Shown here one piece after another: positions 34,014 to 42,431 of a stretch of 56,903 nt of DNA. Each line of letters begins with the position of its first letter. Position 1 is the stretch's first letter. Below the pieces are notes generated by a model. The model was not told the DNA's origin and did not search any database. It saw nothing but the letters and a program-made list of their open reading frames with translations. A program made the translations under genes and the position numbers. This DNA is from a virus, in IMG/VR virus record IMGVR_UViG_3300035670_000254, positions 1 to 56,903 of that record; one strand, given 5' to 3'.

Positions 34014-35957
34014 TTAGAAAGGAATATCTTCATCAAAAGGCATATTAGCAGCAGGTGTCAAAACTTGGTAGCCATCAGTGCTAGCTGCGGATACTTCCTC
34101 ATGGTTATCTTGATCGTATACGTTTTGATAAGTTTCAGTCGAGCTAGATGACATGATGTTATCTTTCGTATAAACCTGAATACCGATATCAGGAACTACC
34201 GACTCAATAGTACCGAAACAAGTACCATCATAGCAAGAACGTAATACTTCGTAGAACTTACCATTTTTACGCGCCTTGATATGCGTTGGCACTTTTAACG
34301 ACGCGACTATTTCTAAAGCATCGTCAATAGTTGCAGGTAACGGTAAATTCGTCCTGTTCTTCCACCAGGTGTACGCCTTACGCCCTGCCCAATCGCTGTG
34401 CATTAAGCAGACAAATTCAGATATCGTTGTGTGACCACAATGATATGTTACTTTCAGCGTCGGCGGTTTAGTTGGGTCGTTGCGGTTAATGTTCTTCTGA
34501 TAAATTACGTTTTCTACTGTGAAGTCTTTAACTAAGGTTTTATCTTCCAGAGATTCTTTGATAAGCTTTTCGCTACTTGATGCAACTTTTAGCTTTTCTT
34601 TGAACTTAAAAGCAGCCCCGCAGAATCCATGTGGCACTTTTCCTTCAGCTGGGTCAACACCACCGCAGAAGCGCCAGGCAGGATATTGACCATCAGTTCC
34701 GCAAACTTCACATTCTTTATAAATACCAGGGCCGGAGCCTTTACGCCCAGGGCGACGCGGTACAGCAGGGTCGTTAATGGGTCCTAAGCGGCGGCTATTG
34801 CCGGAGAAGTCCAACACCAGGCAATCGTGTTTCGTGCTTGCTTGTATAGCCTCCAAGCGCTGTTCCCGCACGCTAATATCATACCCTGGCGCATAGTCCG
34901 GGCGCGTACCGCGGCCCAGCATTTGCACCCACAGGACAGTTGATTGAGTTGGGCGTAACATGATGATCATATCGATGCCCGGATAATCAAATCCCGTTGT
35001 CAGAACGTTATTGTTAGTAACAGCTCTGATGCGTCCTGCTTTGAAGTCAGCAATTATTCGGTCACGCTCCGCATCGGTCGTTTTACTATGAACAGCAGCC
35101 GCGCTGATTCCTTTTTCGTTGAGCATGTTGGCAACGTCAATGGCATGTTCAACGCCTGCACAGAACACCAGCCAGCTTTTACGGTCGGCACCTACTTCTA
35201 AAGCTTCGTTTAATGCGGCTTCGTTTGCTTCACGCTTGTTAACAGCGGTTTGAAGTTCAGCAGCAACAAACTCACCACCACGCTTTTTAACGCCATTAAC
35301 ATCAAGTTGAAAGCTGGTGCGTTTAGGCACAACGGGCAGGAGATAGCCTTCACTTATGAACCAGTTAAAGAAAGCTACTGAAGAGCCATCAAATACAATG
35401 TGGTCAAACATTGCATCAATACCCTCTTCAAGGTCTCCTTCCATGCGGGTAATAGGTCCGAAGCCTAAGCGATATGGAGTGGCTGTTAAGCCTATCACTT
35501 TTAAATAAGGGTTAACCTTTTTTAGTTCTTTGAAAAAGAGATTATATGATGTCGCTTCTTTTGGGCTTATCATATGACATTCGTCGACCATGACAATATC
35601 GACTTTACCAAAGAGCTGTGCCTTTTTAGCTACAGACTGGATGCCTGCAAAGATAATTTGATGATTGGTATTTTTCTTCTTTAAGCCTGAGCTATAAATG
35701 CCAGCAGGTGCTTCAGGCCAAAGATTCATCATTTTTTCATGGTTCTGTGCGATCAGTTCTTTAACGTGCGTTAACAGCATCGCTTTCTGGCCAGGATACC
35801 ATTCCAGAAGCAAACGAAAGAACTCCGCGATAACAAGGCTTTTACCAGTGCCAGTAGGCAACACCACCACAGGGTCGCCGGAGGCTGACTTGTATTTATC
35901 AAAATAGCGAAAAATGCTGTAAACCGCTTCAGTTTGATAGTCACGAAGTTTGTACAT
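34014..35957 (-). CDS. Superfamily II DNA helicase
   Basis: A 647-residue DEAD/DEAH-type helicase. Motif I is LPTGTGKS (residues 33-40), motif II VDECH (124-128), motif III LTATPYR, and motif VI QMLGRGTRP; the family is the T4 UvsW/RecG-like group used in recombination and fork repair. The C-terminal part carries a Cys-rich region (CEVCGTDGQYPAWRFCGG) that may bind zinc, and an acidic tail. It is next to the Cas4/RecB-like nuclease, so the two may process DNA ends together. Confidence 0.9.
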   Translation of the reverse strand: MYKLRDYQTEAVYSIFRYFDKYKSASGDPVVVLPTGTGKSLVIAEFFRLLLEWYPGQKAMLLTHVKELIAQNHEKMMNLWPEAPAGIYSSGLKKKNTNHQIIFAGIQSVAKKAQLFGKVDIVMVDECHMISPKEATSYNLFFKELKKVNPYLKVIGLTATPYRLGFGPITRMEGDLEEGIDAMFDHIVFDGSSVAFFNWFISEGYLLPVVPKRTSFQLDVNGVKKRGGEFVAAELQTAVNKREANEAALNEALEVGADRKSWLVFCAGVEHAIDVANMLNEKGISAAAVHSKTTDAERDRIIADFKAGRIRAVTNNNVLTTGFDYPGIDMIIMLRPTQSTVLWVQMLGRGTRPDYAPGYDISVREQRLEAIQASTKHDCLVLDFSGNSRRLGPINDPAVPRRPGRKGSGPGIYKECEVCGTDGQYPAWRFCGGVDPAEGKVPHGFCGAAFKFKEKLKVASSSEKLIKESLEDKTLVKDFTVENVIYQKNINRNDPTKPPTLKVTYHCGHTTISEFVCLMHSDWAGRKAYTWWKNRTNLPLPATIDDALEIVASLKVPTHIKARKNGKFYEVLRSCYDGTCFGTIESVVPDIGIQVYTKDNIMSSSSTETYQNVYDQDNHEEVSAASTDGYQVLTPAANMPFDEDIPF

Positions 35958-35958
35958 G

Positions 35959-36879
35959 TTATTTACCGTAGTAATTAGCCATCGTATAGTTCGGGCAAGC
36001 CGCTATCTGCTCGTCAGTGGTTAGTGTAGCATTTACGGCAGCATTACGACAGAACCAAGTGCCATCCTCACGGGCAATAGAATAAGCGCAAGTTCGGCAA
36101 CTTACAGCGGGTATTTCTTTTCTGTAACAGAAGTCAGCATAGTCGCACCATTTGCATTCATACCAACCAGCACCTTTCTCGCTCAAGCCAACAGGCGGCT
36201 CATCAGCTAATACAATCTTAACGCCCCGGTGAATAAATTGATCTGCCACCACGCTATCTAAAGGAATGAGTTCTAAATAAAGCTCATCATTATTTTTGTT
36301 GACAGCGATGTAGAGGCATACACTAAAACCCATTTTGCGCATGTAGACTTGAACTTGCGCGTAGTGCATAGGTTTAGATTCTCTCACACCACTCTTAAGT
36401 AGCTTTTGAAAGCTTTTATCAGCGTGAGTTTTCATTTCAGCCAGAATAGGCATTGAAGGGTCTTGAAGATCAGGACAGCCTATAACTACCCCATCGATAG
36501 CAGAACCAAAATGACCGCCCAGCTCTGAAATACGATATTGGTTTCCGTTTGCATCTTGTTGATAAACAGTCAGACCTGCTGCAAGCAAGGCGGCAATGAA
36601 GCGACCTTCTTCCATGTGCCCGCGATTGAATAGACGTAACAGCTGAGCATTGTGACGCGGTTTACTAACCCATCGGAAGTTGAAGAAAAGTTTACGTGCG
36701 CAAGGGTCACCAATAGTGGATACGCCAAGATGAGAACGTCTACCGGTGCGAGGGTCAAAGGCATCGCTAATAGTTGGTATAACACGACCCAACCATTCAC
36801 GGTATTTAGATCCCTGATCTTCTTCAATCTTATCGTTGATCAGTTGTTTTGTTTTTGTAGCAAGGTAAACAGGCATCAT
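35959..36879 (-). CDS. Cas4/RecB-like PD-(D/E)XK exonuclease
   Basis: A 306-residue nuclease. Active-site elements are GDPCARKLFF (residues 57-66), SAIDGVV with Asp129, and ILAEMKTH with Glu148 and Lys150. The end has clustered Cys residues (CKWCDYADFC, CRTC, then C) that could hold an iron-sulfur cluster as in Cas4/AddB. It probably resects ends for Sak4-type recombination. A second ATG follows the first; the AAGGAG site fits either. Confidence 0.85.
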   Translation of the reverse strand: MMPVYLATKTKQLINDKIEEDQGSKYREWLGRVIPTISDAFDPRTGRRSHLGVSTIGDPCARKLFFNFRWVSKPRHNAQLLRLFNRGHMEEGRFIAALLAAGLTVYQQDANGNQYRISELGGHFGSAIDGVVIGCPDLQDPSMPILAEMKTHADKSFQKLLKSGVRESKPMHYAQVQVYMRKMGFSVCLYIAVNKNNDELYLELIPLDSVVADQFIHRGVKIVLADEPPVGLSEKGAGWYECKWCDYADFCYRKEIPAVSCRTCAYSIAREDGTWFCRNAAVNATLTTDEQIAACPNYTMANYYGK

Positions 36880-36895
36880 ATCTCCTTAAAGTAAA

Positions 36896-36917
36896 AATAG
36901 CGCCCGAAGGCGCTATT
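36896..36917 (-). terminator. Terminator after the DUF669 gene
   Basis: A 9-bp minus-strand stem AATAGCGCC with GGCGCTATT and TTCG loop, followed by TTT. Confidence 0.9.
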
Positions 36918-36935
36918 AATTGACGGGCTTTTACT

Positions 36936-37874
36936 TTACTGCTGCCACGGCGGCAGTTGTGCCTGTGCCGGGTGAGGAGGTTCCGCCGCCGGTTGTTCCT
37001 GCTGCGGCGCCTGAAGTTGTTGCGGTGCCGGGGTAGCAGTCTGCTGAGCCCACGGCGGTGGAATAGCTGCGCCAGCGGCAGGTGCCGTTTGTTCAACCGG
37101 GGCTTGCGGCTGTTGCGGCTGTTCTACCGGAGCGGGCTGCTGTACCTGCTGGACCGGAGGCTGGACAGGCTGTTGAACCGGAGCCTGTGGCTGCTGTACA
37201 GGCGCTTGCGGCTGCTGTTGTGCGGAAGTGTCCCACGGCTGAGCGCCGCCCCAGGGTTGTTGAACCGGCTGCTGTACAGGTTGCTGAACCGGCGGCTGTT
37301 GAACCGGAGGAGTCATCGGCTGTACCGGAGCCTGAGGTTGAACAGGCGGTTGCATCGGCGGCTGCTGGACCGGAGCTTGCATCGGAGGTTGCATCGGAGC
37401 GCCAGGGAAAGCGCCACCAGGAACCGCACCAGCACCGGGAACAGTAGGCTGAACAGCCAGCGCACGCTGAACGTTGATAGAGTCATAACCGTTCGGCTGG
37501 TTACGATCTTCATAGTCAGAACCTTCCGGCGCTTTTTCGACTTTCAGTTTGACGTGAAAAGGTTTTTCGTGAAGTTGTTCAGTTGCGTTCCAACGCGGGA
37601 CGCCGACAGCCATAGACAGCGCTGCGAGTTGTTCGTGACCGATGCGCACTGCATCTTCGCTGGTCGGGTGAACGACGTTATAGCTCAGGAAAATTTTGCG
37701 GCCTTTAGCAAAAGCCGGCTCGAGGATTTCACCGACGAAGGCTAACATCTGGCCTTTATTGGCGGTAGTTTTTGCTTCAGATTCAATCAGCTTCGCCTTA
37801 TACCAACCTTTAGGCAGAGCGTCCATGTTCATGGTTGACGCATGTTGACTGGCGTCGAAGTTAAATTGTGCCAT
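36936..37874 (-). CDS. DUF669 single-stranded DNA-binding-like protein
   Basis: A 312-residue protein. Residues 1 to about 125 are the DUF669 domain (LPKGWYKAKLIESEAKTTANKGQMLAFVGEIL) found beside phage recombination ATPases, usually taken as an ssDNA-binding protein. Residues about 145-312 are Pro/Gln low complexity with repeated PVQQP/APVQQPQ units, an unusually long disordered tail. It precedes the Sak4-like gene by one base overlap. The DNA of the tail is repetitive, so length may vary among relatives. Confidence 0.8.
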   Translation of the reverse strand: MAQFNFDASQHASTMNMDALPKGWYKAKLIESEAKTTANKGQMLAFVGEILEPAFAKGRKIFLSYNVVHPTSEDAVRIGHEQLAALSMAVGVPRWNATEQLHEKPFHVKLKVEKAPEGSDYEDRNQPNGYDSINVQRALAVQPTVPGAGAVPGGAFPGAPMQPPMQAPVQQPPMQPPVQPQAPVQPMTPPVQQPPVQQPVQQPVQQPWGGAQPWDTSAQQQPQAPVQQPQAPVQQPVQPPVQQVQQPAPVEQPQQPQAPVEQTAPAAGAAIPPPWAQQTATPAPQQLQAPQQEQPAAEPPHPAQAQLPPWQQ

Positions 37875-38608
37875 TATTGATTACCTTTTGCCTTGATCTT
37901 GTTGATGATATAACCCAGGTGGGGAAACTCAAACTCATTGAGTACACCCGACCGATCTTTTGCACTGTCGTTCAAACCAGGCTGCGTTTGCAACATACGT
38001 GTCTTAGCGCCGTCTTGACCAGTTACGATCTGATAACGGAAAACTTCATCAAACAAGTACGGCAATTGCGGCCCCAGCTTCTGGCCGGGCATTGAAGGCC
38101 CCCACAGTAACTGGCCAGTAAGTTCGTCTTTATCTTTACCCATTTTGGCAGACATGTAAACATGTTTACCTTTGATGTCACGGAATTTTTTAATTAAGTC
38201 CATGACCTCATCCTGCATTTCACCATACGCCTTACGCGGGTCTTTGTTCAGCGGTTTAAAGTGAGCCAGTATTTTTTCAGCCATCTCAGACAAGGAGTCA
38301 AGAGCTACTGAGTCGAAATATTGCTGACTGTCAGGATGAACAACCCACTGGTAGGCTTCACGAAGCTGTTCCAATGTGGTTACCTGAATAGTCAGAATAT
38401 TATCGCTAAAGGGCAAACCAGTCGGACCGAAAATCCGTTCAACGTTTTCTTTACGCAGGGAGAGCAAGCCTGATTCAGCGCTAATTAATACCGGGCGAGG
38501 AAGCGTAGCGACCAGGACAGTCTTACCAACACCAGCATCGGAGTAAGTAAGAATTTTAACGCCCGAGTCTTCAACGATCTGCTGTGTGTACATCAGCTCG
38601 ATAGCCAT
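37874..38608 (-). CDS. Sak4-like RecA-fold ATPase
   Basis: A 244-residue AAA-type protein of the Sak4/RecA-core family, used with DUF669 proteins in phage single-strand annealing recombination. Walker A is SDAGVGKT (residues 23-30) and the Walker B-like strand is FDSVALDSLSEM. Conserved context is VLISAESGLLSL after Walker A. It overlaps the DUF669 gene by one base, supporting joint action. Confidence 0.85.
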   Translation of the reverse strand: MAIELMYTQQIVEDSGVKILTYSDAGVGKTVLVATLPRPVLISAESGLLSLRKENVERIFGPTGLPFSDNILTIQVTTLEQLREAYQWVVHPDSQQYFDSVALDSLSEMAEKILAHFKPLNKDPRKAYGEMQDEVMDLIKKFRDIKGKHVYMSAKMGKDKDELTGQLLWGPSMPGQKLGPQLPYLFDEVFRYQIVTGQDGAKTRMLQTQPGLNDSAKDRSGVLNEFEFPHLGYIINKIKAKGNQ

Positions 38609-38710
38609 ATTGTTACCTATTGTCTTGGGGTGCTTAGTTTAGCGATTACGTTTTAGATCTGCAAGCCGTTTTATTTGGTCCAGTTCATGTTATGTAACCA
38701 CAATATCTGG

Positions 38711-39046
38711 CTACATAGCCTTTAGCGCTTCCAAGTCTTGTTGAGTGATCGTCTTACCCTTCAGCTCTTTCGCAAGCTCATCGCGCATCTTAGTATAACA
38801 GATAATAAGATTAGCAAGCTCGAGATTAGGCTCAGGTGAAACCGACATTTCTTGCAACGTGCGCCGTAGGTGCTTATTCACAGCACGCTTAAGGCACTCG
38901 CGGGCACAATGACGCATAGTCAGTGAATCATCGCGAAAATCTTTCTTCGCAAAATGCTTAGCAAGCTGAATAGTAGCAATGATATCAGGAAACTCGCTAT
39001 AAGCAGAGTTATAGATAATCTTTTCAGCCATCGCTTGACTACTCAT
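38711..39046 (-). CDS. 111-residue helical protein, unrecognised
   Basis: The ATG at 39046 lies 6 bases after GGAGG, inside the end of the ligase gene, so it is coupled to it. The product is helical and basic (CARECLKRAVNKHLRRTLQ) and has no recognised motif. Confidence 0.6.
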   Translation of the reverse strand: MSSQAMAEKIIYNSAYSEFPDIIATIQLAKHFAKKDFRDDSLTMRHCARECLKRAVNKHLRRTLQEMSVSPEPNLELANLIICYTKMRDELAKELKGKTITQQDLEALKAM

Positions 39047-39980
39047 CGTCGTCCTCCGGAGGAAGAATATCATTGATATCGCGCCACGATAAGAAACGGG
39101 CTTGACGCGGTTTATCTTTCACACCTTTAGGGAAGTGACGAAACTTGACAATCATTTCATTTTCGATTGCCTCGTGACGTGTTTCCCAGAGATGGATACG
39201 TTCTGCGTGAGTTAGCTTACCAGGTCCGATACGCGCATACTCGCCATTATCAAGACGACGCACCATAAGAGGGCCAGCCATTCCTTTGCCGACTTTATTT
39301 TCTTTATGCGTGCTGCGTTTGGTGAGACCCTGGGCATCGGTAAAAGCCTCATTTAAATTCTCCTCTGCTTCAAATACATCAATGAGAACGCCTTCCGTAT
39401 CTTCATACGGTTTACGTCGAGTATATCCCGATTCACGGGCGGTACTGCGGCCCCATTTATAAACCGCTTTCAGGTCGCGCTGGATTAAACCTTCGTAACC
39501 CATCTCAAGCCAGCGTTCTTCCCACTCGAGAAGTTCTTCCTCGTTGTTAACGATTTCCAGGGGAACAACTTTTAGATCGAGAAGCTTACCTAAGCCGTGT
39601 TGAAACTCTATCCAGTTCTTTAACATGGCATAGCGTTCTTCATACGGCTTATTTGAAACGTTCGGTTCGCACAAATCGAAAACGTGCCATACCACTGTAG
39701 GTTCACCTTCGTGACTCATTACAGCAGAAACTGTTTTGCGGCAAAGATCATCGTCAGTTTCAATACCGCAAGCTAACTCACCGTCAAAACCCCGATAAGC
39801 TTCACCACTGAAGTTTTCACGGGTAAAACGGTTCGGCATGAACGCTAGCGTTCGCGTTAGCAATGTGCCATAAGGATTAAGAGCGCGAACGCCGTCAATC
39901 TTAGGCATAACCCCGCAAGGATATTTCACCTTTGACAAATCAGTGTCACAGGCCCGGTAAGCCCGGAATTGTTTACCCAT
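39039..39980 (-). CDS. ATP-dependent DNA ligase
   Basis: A 313-residue ligase sealing nicks in phage DNA. The adenylation motif is PKIDGVRAL with Lys27, and the further nucleotidyltransferase blocks FDGELACG, EGLIQRD (motif IV) and the late MAGPLMVRR (motif V region) are present; an OB-type domain should follow, with GEYARIGPGKLTHAER. The size is typical of T7-type phage ligases (359) or a little smaller. It overlaps the RNase H gene by 8 bases. Confidence 0.9.
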   Translation of the reverse strand: MGKQFRAYRACDTDLSKVKYPCGVMPKIDGVRALNPYGTLLTRTLAFMPNRFTRENFSGEAYRGFDGELACGIETDDDLCRKTVSAVMSHEGEPTVVWHVFDLCEPNVSNKPYEERYAMLKNWIEFQHGLGKLLDLKVVPLEIVNNEEELLEWEERWLEMGYEGLIQRDLKAVYKWGRSTARESGYTRRKPYEDTEGVLIDVFEAEENLNEAFTDAQGLTKRSTHKENKVGKGMAGPLMVRRLDNGEYARIGPGKLTHAERIHLWETRHEAIENEMIVKFRHFPKGVKDKPRQARFLSWRDINDILPPEDDDE

Positions 39981-40512
39981 GAACTTTACCTCGTTTAGTT
40001 GATCGCAAATAGTTTGTTTTACGCCTAAAAGGTTTAGGCATTTCTGATGTAGTGCTTAAGATGGTATCCCGCTTTAAACGCATTTGGCGCAGAGCTGCTA
40101 AATCGCAAAGGTTTTGCGCCCGGGTGCGCCTGTCCGTCCCCTTTGTATGCCCTGGTACGTGCTTATACGTTGCAACGTATCCGCCGCTTTTAAGCAGCCC
40201 GAGAATGTACTCGCAAGCGTTTTGAATTTGATCGCAATAAGGCTTCTTTTCACCGCTGAGGATTTTAATTGCCGTATCGCTGTCAGACTGAATTAATAGT
40301 CTGTCTCCTTCAACAATAAGATTATGACGAATACCATGATAGAGAGCGTTACCGATAGCCATAAGTTCTGCGACATTATTATCGGAAGGGTCACGCAAAG
40401 GACCTTCGAAGGATTTAGAGCCATTAGACCCTGCTATCCAGATTCCGTAGCCTGCGGCTTTAGTTTGGTTGCAGTAAGAAGCATCGGCAATGATAGTGAC
40501 TAAGTTACGCAT
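39973..40512 (-). CDS. Ribonuclease H
   Basis: A 179-residue RNase H1-type enzyme for removing RNA primers. The acidic residues are in IADASY (Asp10), NNVAELMAIG (Glu49) and IQSDSD (Asp77), with HVPGH and a late Asp in the end region CDLAAL. The pairing with ligase in one unit matches Okazaki fragment maturation. The C-terminal 30 residues are basic and extra to the domain. Confidence 0.88.
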   Translation of the reverse strand: MRNLVTIIADASYCNQTKAAGYGIWIAGSNGSKSFEGPLRDPSDNNVAELMAIGNALYHGIRHNLIVEGDRLLIQSDSDTAIKILSGEKKPYCDQIQNACEYILGLLKSGGYVATYKHVPGHTKGTDRRTRAQNLCDLAALRQMRLKRDTILSTTSEMPKPFRRKTNYLRSTKRGKVHG

Positions 40513-40523
40513 ATTTTATCCAT

Positions 40524-40539
40524 AGGGCCCGAAGGCCCT
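40524..40539 (-). terminator. Hairpin after the 40977-40543 gene
   Basis: AGGGCC TTCG GGCCCT on the minus strand with no clear T-run; a weak terminator or mRNA-stabilising hairpin. Confidence 0.45.
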
Positions 40540-40542
40540 TTA

Positions 40543-40977
40543 TTATTCTGCGCCTTTAGGTTTCACAAATTCAAGTGAACCAGTGGCAGGTTTAGTGGTT
40601 ACACACTGGTCGAAAATTTGGTGCTGTTCCGGCGTAAGGTCGCGCCAAGCTTTGACCTTTAGAACCGGTTTACGCTCAACGACTTCTTCAACGTTAACAC
40701 CTTTTTTGACCAATTCGGGCAGAAGGTTAGTCAGCATCGCTTCATCGACGTCGCGGGTCAGCTTGTGAACATATTTCAGCTTATAACCGTTGCCGAGCTC
40801 GTGGGTGTTAGTACCCTCTTTTGCAGCTCTGAAAAAAGTACGAGAGATTTTATCACGAAGAAGAATCTCTTTAGCTTTCAGACGAGAAAGTTCTTCTCGC
40901 GCATTGAGCCATTGAAGAATATCTTCGCTGGTAGCTTGCTCCGACTCATAAGCGTCGAAATCGAAATCAGGGATCAT
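40543..40977 (-). CDS. 144-residue protein, unrecognised
   Basis: An early helical part (EDILQWLNAREELSRLKAKEILLRDKISRTFF) is followed by a beta segment (ELGNGYKLKYVHKLTRDVDE). I have seen similar proteins in siphophage replication regions but cannot name a function. It starts a transcript from the promoter at 41006-41033. Confidence 0.65.
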   Translation of the reverse strand: MIPDFDFDAYESEQATSEDILQWLNAREELSRLKAKEILLRDKISRTFFRAAKEGTNTHELGNGYKLKYVHKLTRDVDEAMLTNLLPELVKKGVNVEEVVERKPVLKVKAWRDLTPEQHQIFDQCVTTKPATGSLEFVKPKGAE

Positions 40978-41005
40978 AGTAGTCTCCTTTGTTGCCTACA
41001 CCTTT

Positions 41006-41033
41006 ATTATATACAGACTAAAGATGCAGGCAA
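41006..41033 (-). promoter_or_regulatory. Sigma70-type promoter for 40977 and below
   Basis: Minus-strand TTGCCT (41028-41033) and TATAAT (41006-41011), 16 bases apart, just upstream of the ATG at 40977. Confidence 0.6.
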
Positions 41034-41041
41034 GACTCAAA

Positions 41042-41515
41042 TCACTTGAGATGCGGTGACGGCACCATAGGCAGGATTTTGGCATCAGTAGACCCGAAAC
41101 CATTGGCGCCGCGCTCGCCCTGTACGTTAGCCCGTTCAACTTCTTCAATAGTAGTGAACGGACGATAGATCAGCATAGCCTGGGCGATAGCTTTACCGTA
41201 CGGCTGGTAATAAGTTTCTTCGCCGTCGTTACGCAGACCAACCATAATAACGCCGCCGTAGTCTTGGTCAATGACACCAGTACCGTTCACCAGCGTTACC
41301 TGGCTGTTGAAGCCCTGACCGCTACGGCTGAAAACCAGCAGAACGTGGTCGTTAGGGATTTCAGCAACCAGCCCGGTGCTGACACGAAGCCATTGGCCCG
41401 GTTTAATTTCAACGTCTTTAACTGCAAAAAGATCAAAGCACGCAGAATCTTTTGTGCCTCGCGTAGGCATAATCGCGCGCTGATCTGTTCTTTGAATCTT
41501 TAAAGTTGGCATCAT
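41042..41515 (-). CDS. dut: dUTPase
   Basis: A 157-residue trimeric dUTPase that lowers dUTP and makes dUMP. The five motifs are visible: GTKDSACFDLFA (motif 1), SRSGQGF (2), GTGVIDQDYGG (3), the GKAIAQAML region (4) and RGANGFGSTD (5). The glycine-rich end is complete, so it should be active. Confidence 0.94.
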   Translation of the reverse strand: MMPTLKIQRTDQRAIMPTRGTKDSACFDLFAVKDVEIKPGQWLRVSTGLVAEIPNDHVLLVFSRSGQGFNSQVTLVNGTGVIDQDYGGVIMVGLRNDGEETYYQPYGKAIAQAMLIYRPFTTIEEVERANVQGERGANGFGSTDAKILPMVPSPHLK

Positions 41516-41979
41516 GTATAACTCCCGGTTGTGAGGATGAAGTCAGTCACGTGCGCGCGGAATATATCTTTGAAATCATCCAAAGTAATAATAGCGCGAA
41601 TGGGTGACTTATTGTGGTAATAATTAAATTCTTCCGGTTGATGCACCCAGGGATTGACAAAAAGCATCACCGACCATTTACGTTTATCTTTGTAAATAAG
41701 AACAGGTCGCTTTTTAGTCTCATGGGCCGATGTGACGCATTGATTCCACCAGGTGTTCAGGTTTAGCTGTTCCTGGTTCTTAATTTCAAAGGCATAACCG
41801 CAAGTATTATCGATATCCATACCGCCAACAGCGGATTGATTCTGGCGGCGCTGGGCAATAGGTTTAGGAGGTAAAGGGATACCAAGAATACTATGCACCT
41901 CAGCGTAGATTTCATTACACCAGTTAACGATATCTCTTTCACCACGCTGCCCTTTTGCACGAATGTTGATACCTGCCAT
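41512..41979 (-). CDS. Resolvase/VRR-type PD-(D/E)XK nuclease
   Basis: A 155-residue protein with KGQRGERDIVNWCNE (N-terminal Glu), SAVGGMDID (Asp) and YAFEIKNQEQLN (Glu-x-Lys), the metal-binding pattern of small phage PD-(D/E)XK nucleases and Holliday junction resolvases of the same fold. It overlaps dut by 4 bases. A junction-resolving role for packaging or recombination is likely but not proven. Confidence 0.75.
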   Translation of the reverse strand: MAGINIRAKGQRGERDIVNWCNEIYAEVHSILGIPLPPKPIAQRRQNQSAVGGMDIDNTCGYAFEIKNQEQLNLNTWWNQCVTSAHETKKRPVLIYKDKRKWSVMLFVNPWVHQPEEFNYYHNKSPIRAIITLDDFKDIFRAHVTDFILTTGSYT

Positions 41980-41981
41980 GC

Positions 41982-42266
41982 TTAGTTTCCAGGATAAGGC
42001 TTGAAGATTGCTGTGCGAGAAGGTACGAATTTAAAATCATCGTTGATCTTCTCATTAAAGATAATGGCTTGACCAAACAGCCAGGCCTTCGGGTTACGAC
42101 CGCCCTTTTCGAGCCAGTAGGCCCCGTCAAGAGAAGTAATGTCAAAAAGAAGCGAGTTATAGAACTCACGCTTCATATGAATTTCTAAAGCCTGTGTGTC
42201 AGGAATGTTGTTCAGCGCTCTGTATTGATAATGAGCGTCGCGGATACGTTCTAAAGGACTAGACAT
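41982..42266 (-). CDS. 94-residue protein, unrecognised
   Basis: A small protein (FDITSLDGAYWLEKGGRNPKAWLFGQAIIFNEK) with a strong GGAGG site that lies in the 26-residue membrane gene upstream. No family recognised. Confidence 0.6.
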   Translation of the reverse strand: MSSPLERIRDAHYQYRALNNIPDTQALEIHMKREFYNSLLFDITSLDGAYWLEKGGRNPKAWLFGQAIIFNEKINDDFKFVPSRTAIFKPYPGN

Positions 42267-42269
42267 TTT

Positions 42270-42350
42270 TCAGCCTCCAAAAAATACACTTCGGATAGCA
42301 TCAAAGGCAAGTAAGGCGCCGATGATTATTACGATTGGCATAGGAAACAT
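42270..42350 (-). CDS. 26-residue membrane peptide
   Basis: This mini-gene has a strong AAGGAGGG site and a promoter just upstream. It encodes an almost fully hydrophobic peptide (MFPMPIVIIIGALLAFDAIR then SVFFGG) with a single membrane segment. Its 3' end carries the ribosome site of the next gene. A membrane role in host takeover is a guess; a leader peptide for 42266 is another option. Confidence 0.55.
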   Translation of the reverse strand: MFPMPIVIIIGALLAFDAIRSVFFGG

Positions 42351-42378
42351 TTTCAACCCTCCTTGTATAAACAAGAAA

Positions 42379-42408
42379 AGTATAGTGGTCTCCATAAATT
42401 CAAGTCAA
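42379..42408 (-). promoter_or_regulatory. Promoter TTGACT-18-TATACT
   Basis: Minus-strand TTGACT (42403-42408) and TATACT (42379-42384), spacing 18. The -35 extends as TTGACTTGAA, the same as at 23426-23455, which suggests a shared class of early/middle promoters. Confidence 0.75.
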
Positions 42409-42413
42409 TAAGA

Positions 42414-42431
42414 AACCGCCCGAAGGCGGTT
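42414..42431 (-). terminator. Terminator after the primase-helicase gene
   Basis: A 7-bp stem AACCGCC with GGCGGTT, TTCG loop, overlapping the stop codon of the gene and ending in TCTTATTG. Confidence 0.7.

Noticed and set aside
36957-37745. Long plus-strand open frames opposite the Pro/Gln repeat
   Set aside because: They are Arg/Leu-rich or Ala/Val-rich mirror images of the repetitive coding tail; no ribosome site and no promoter.
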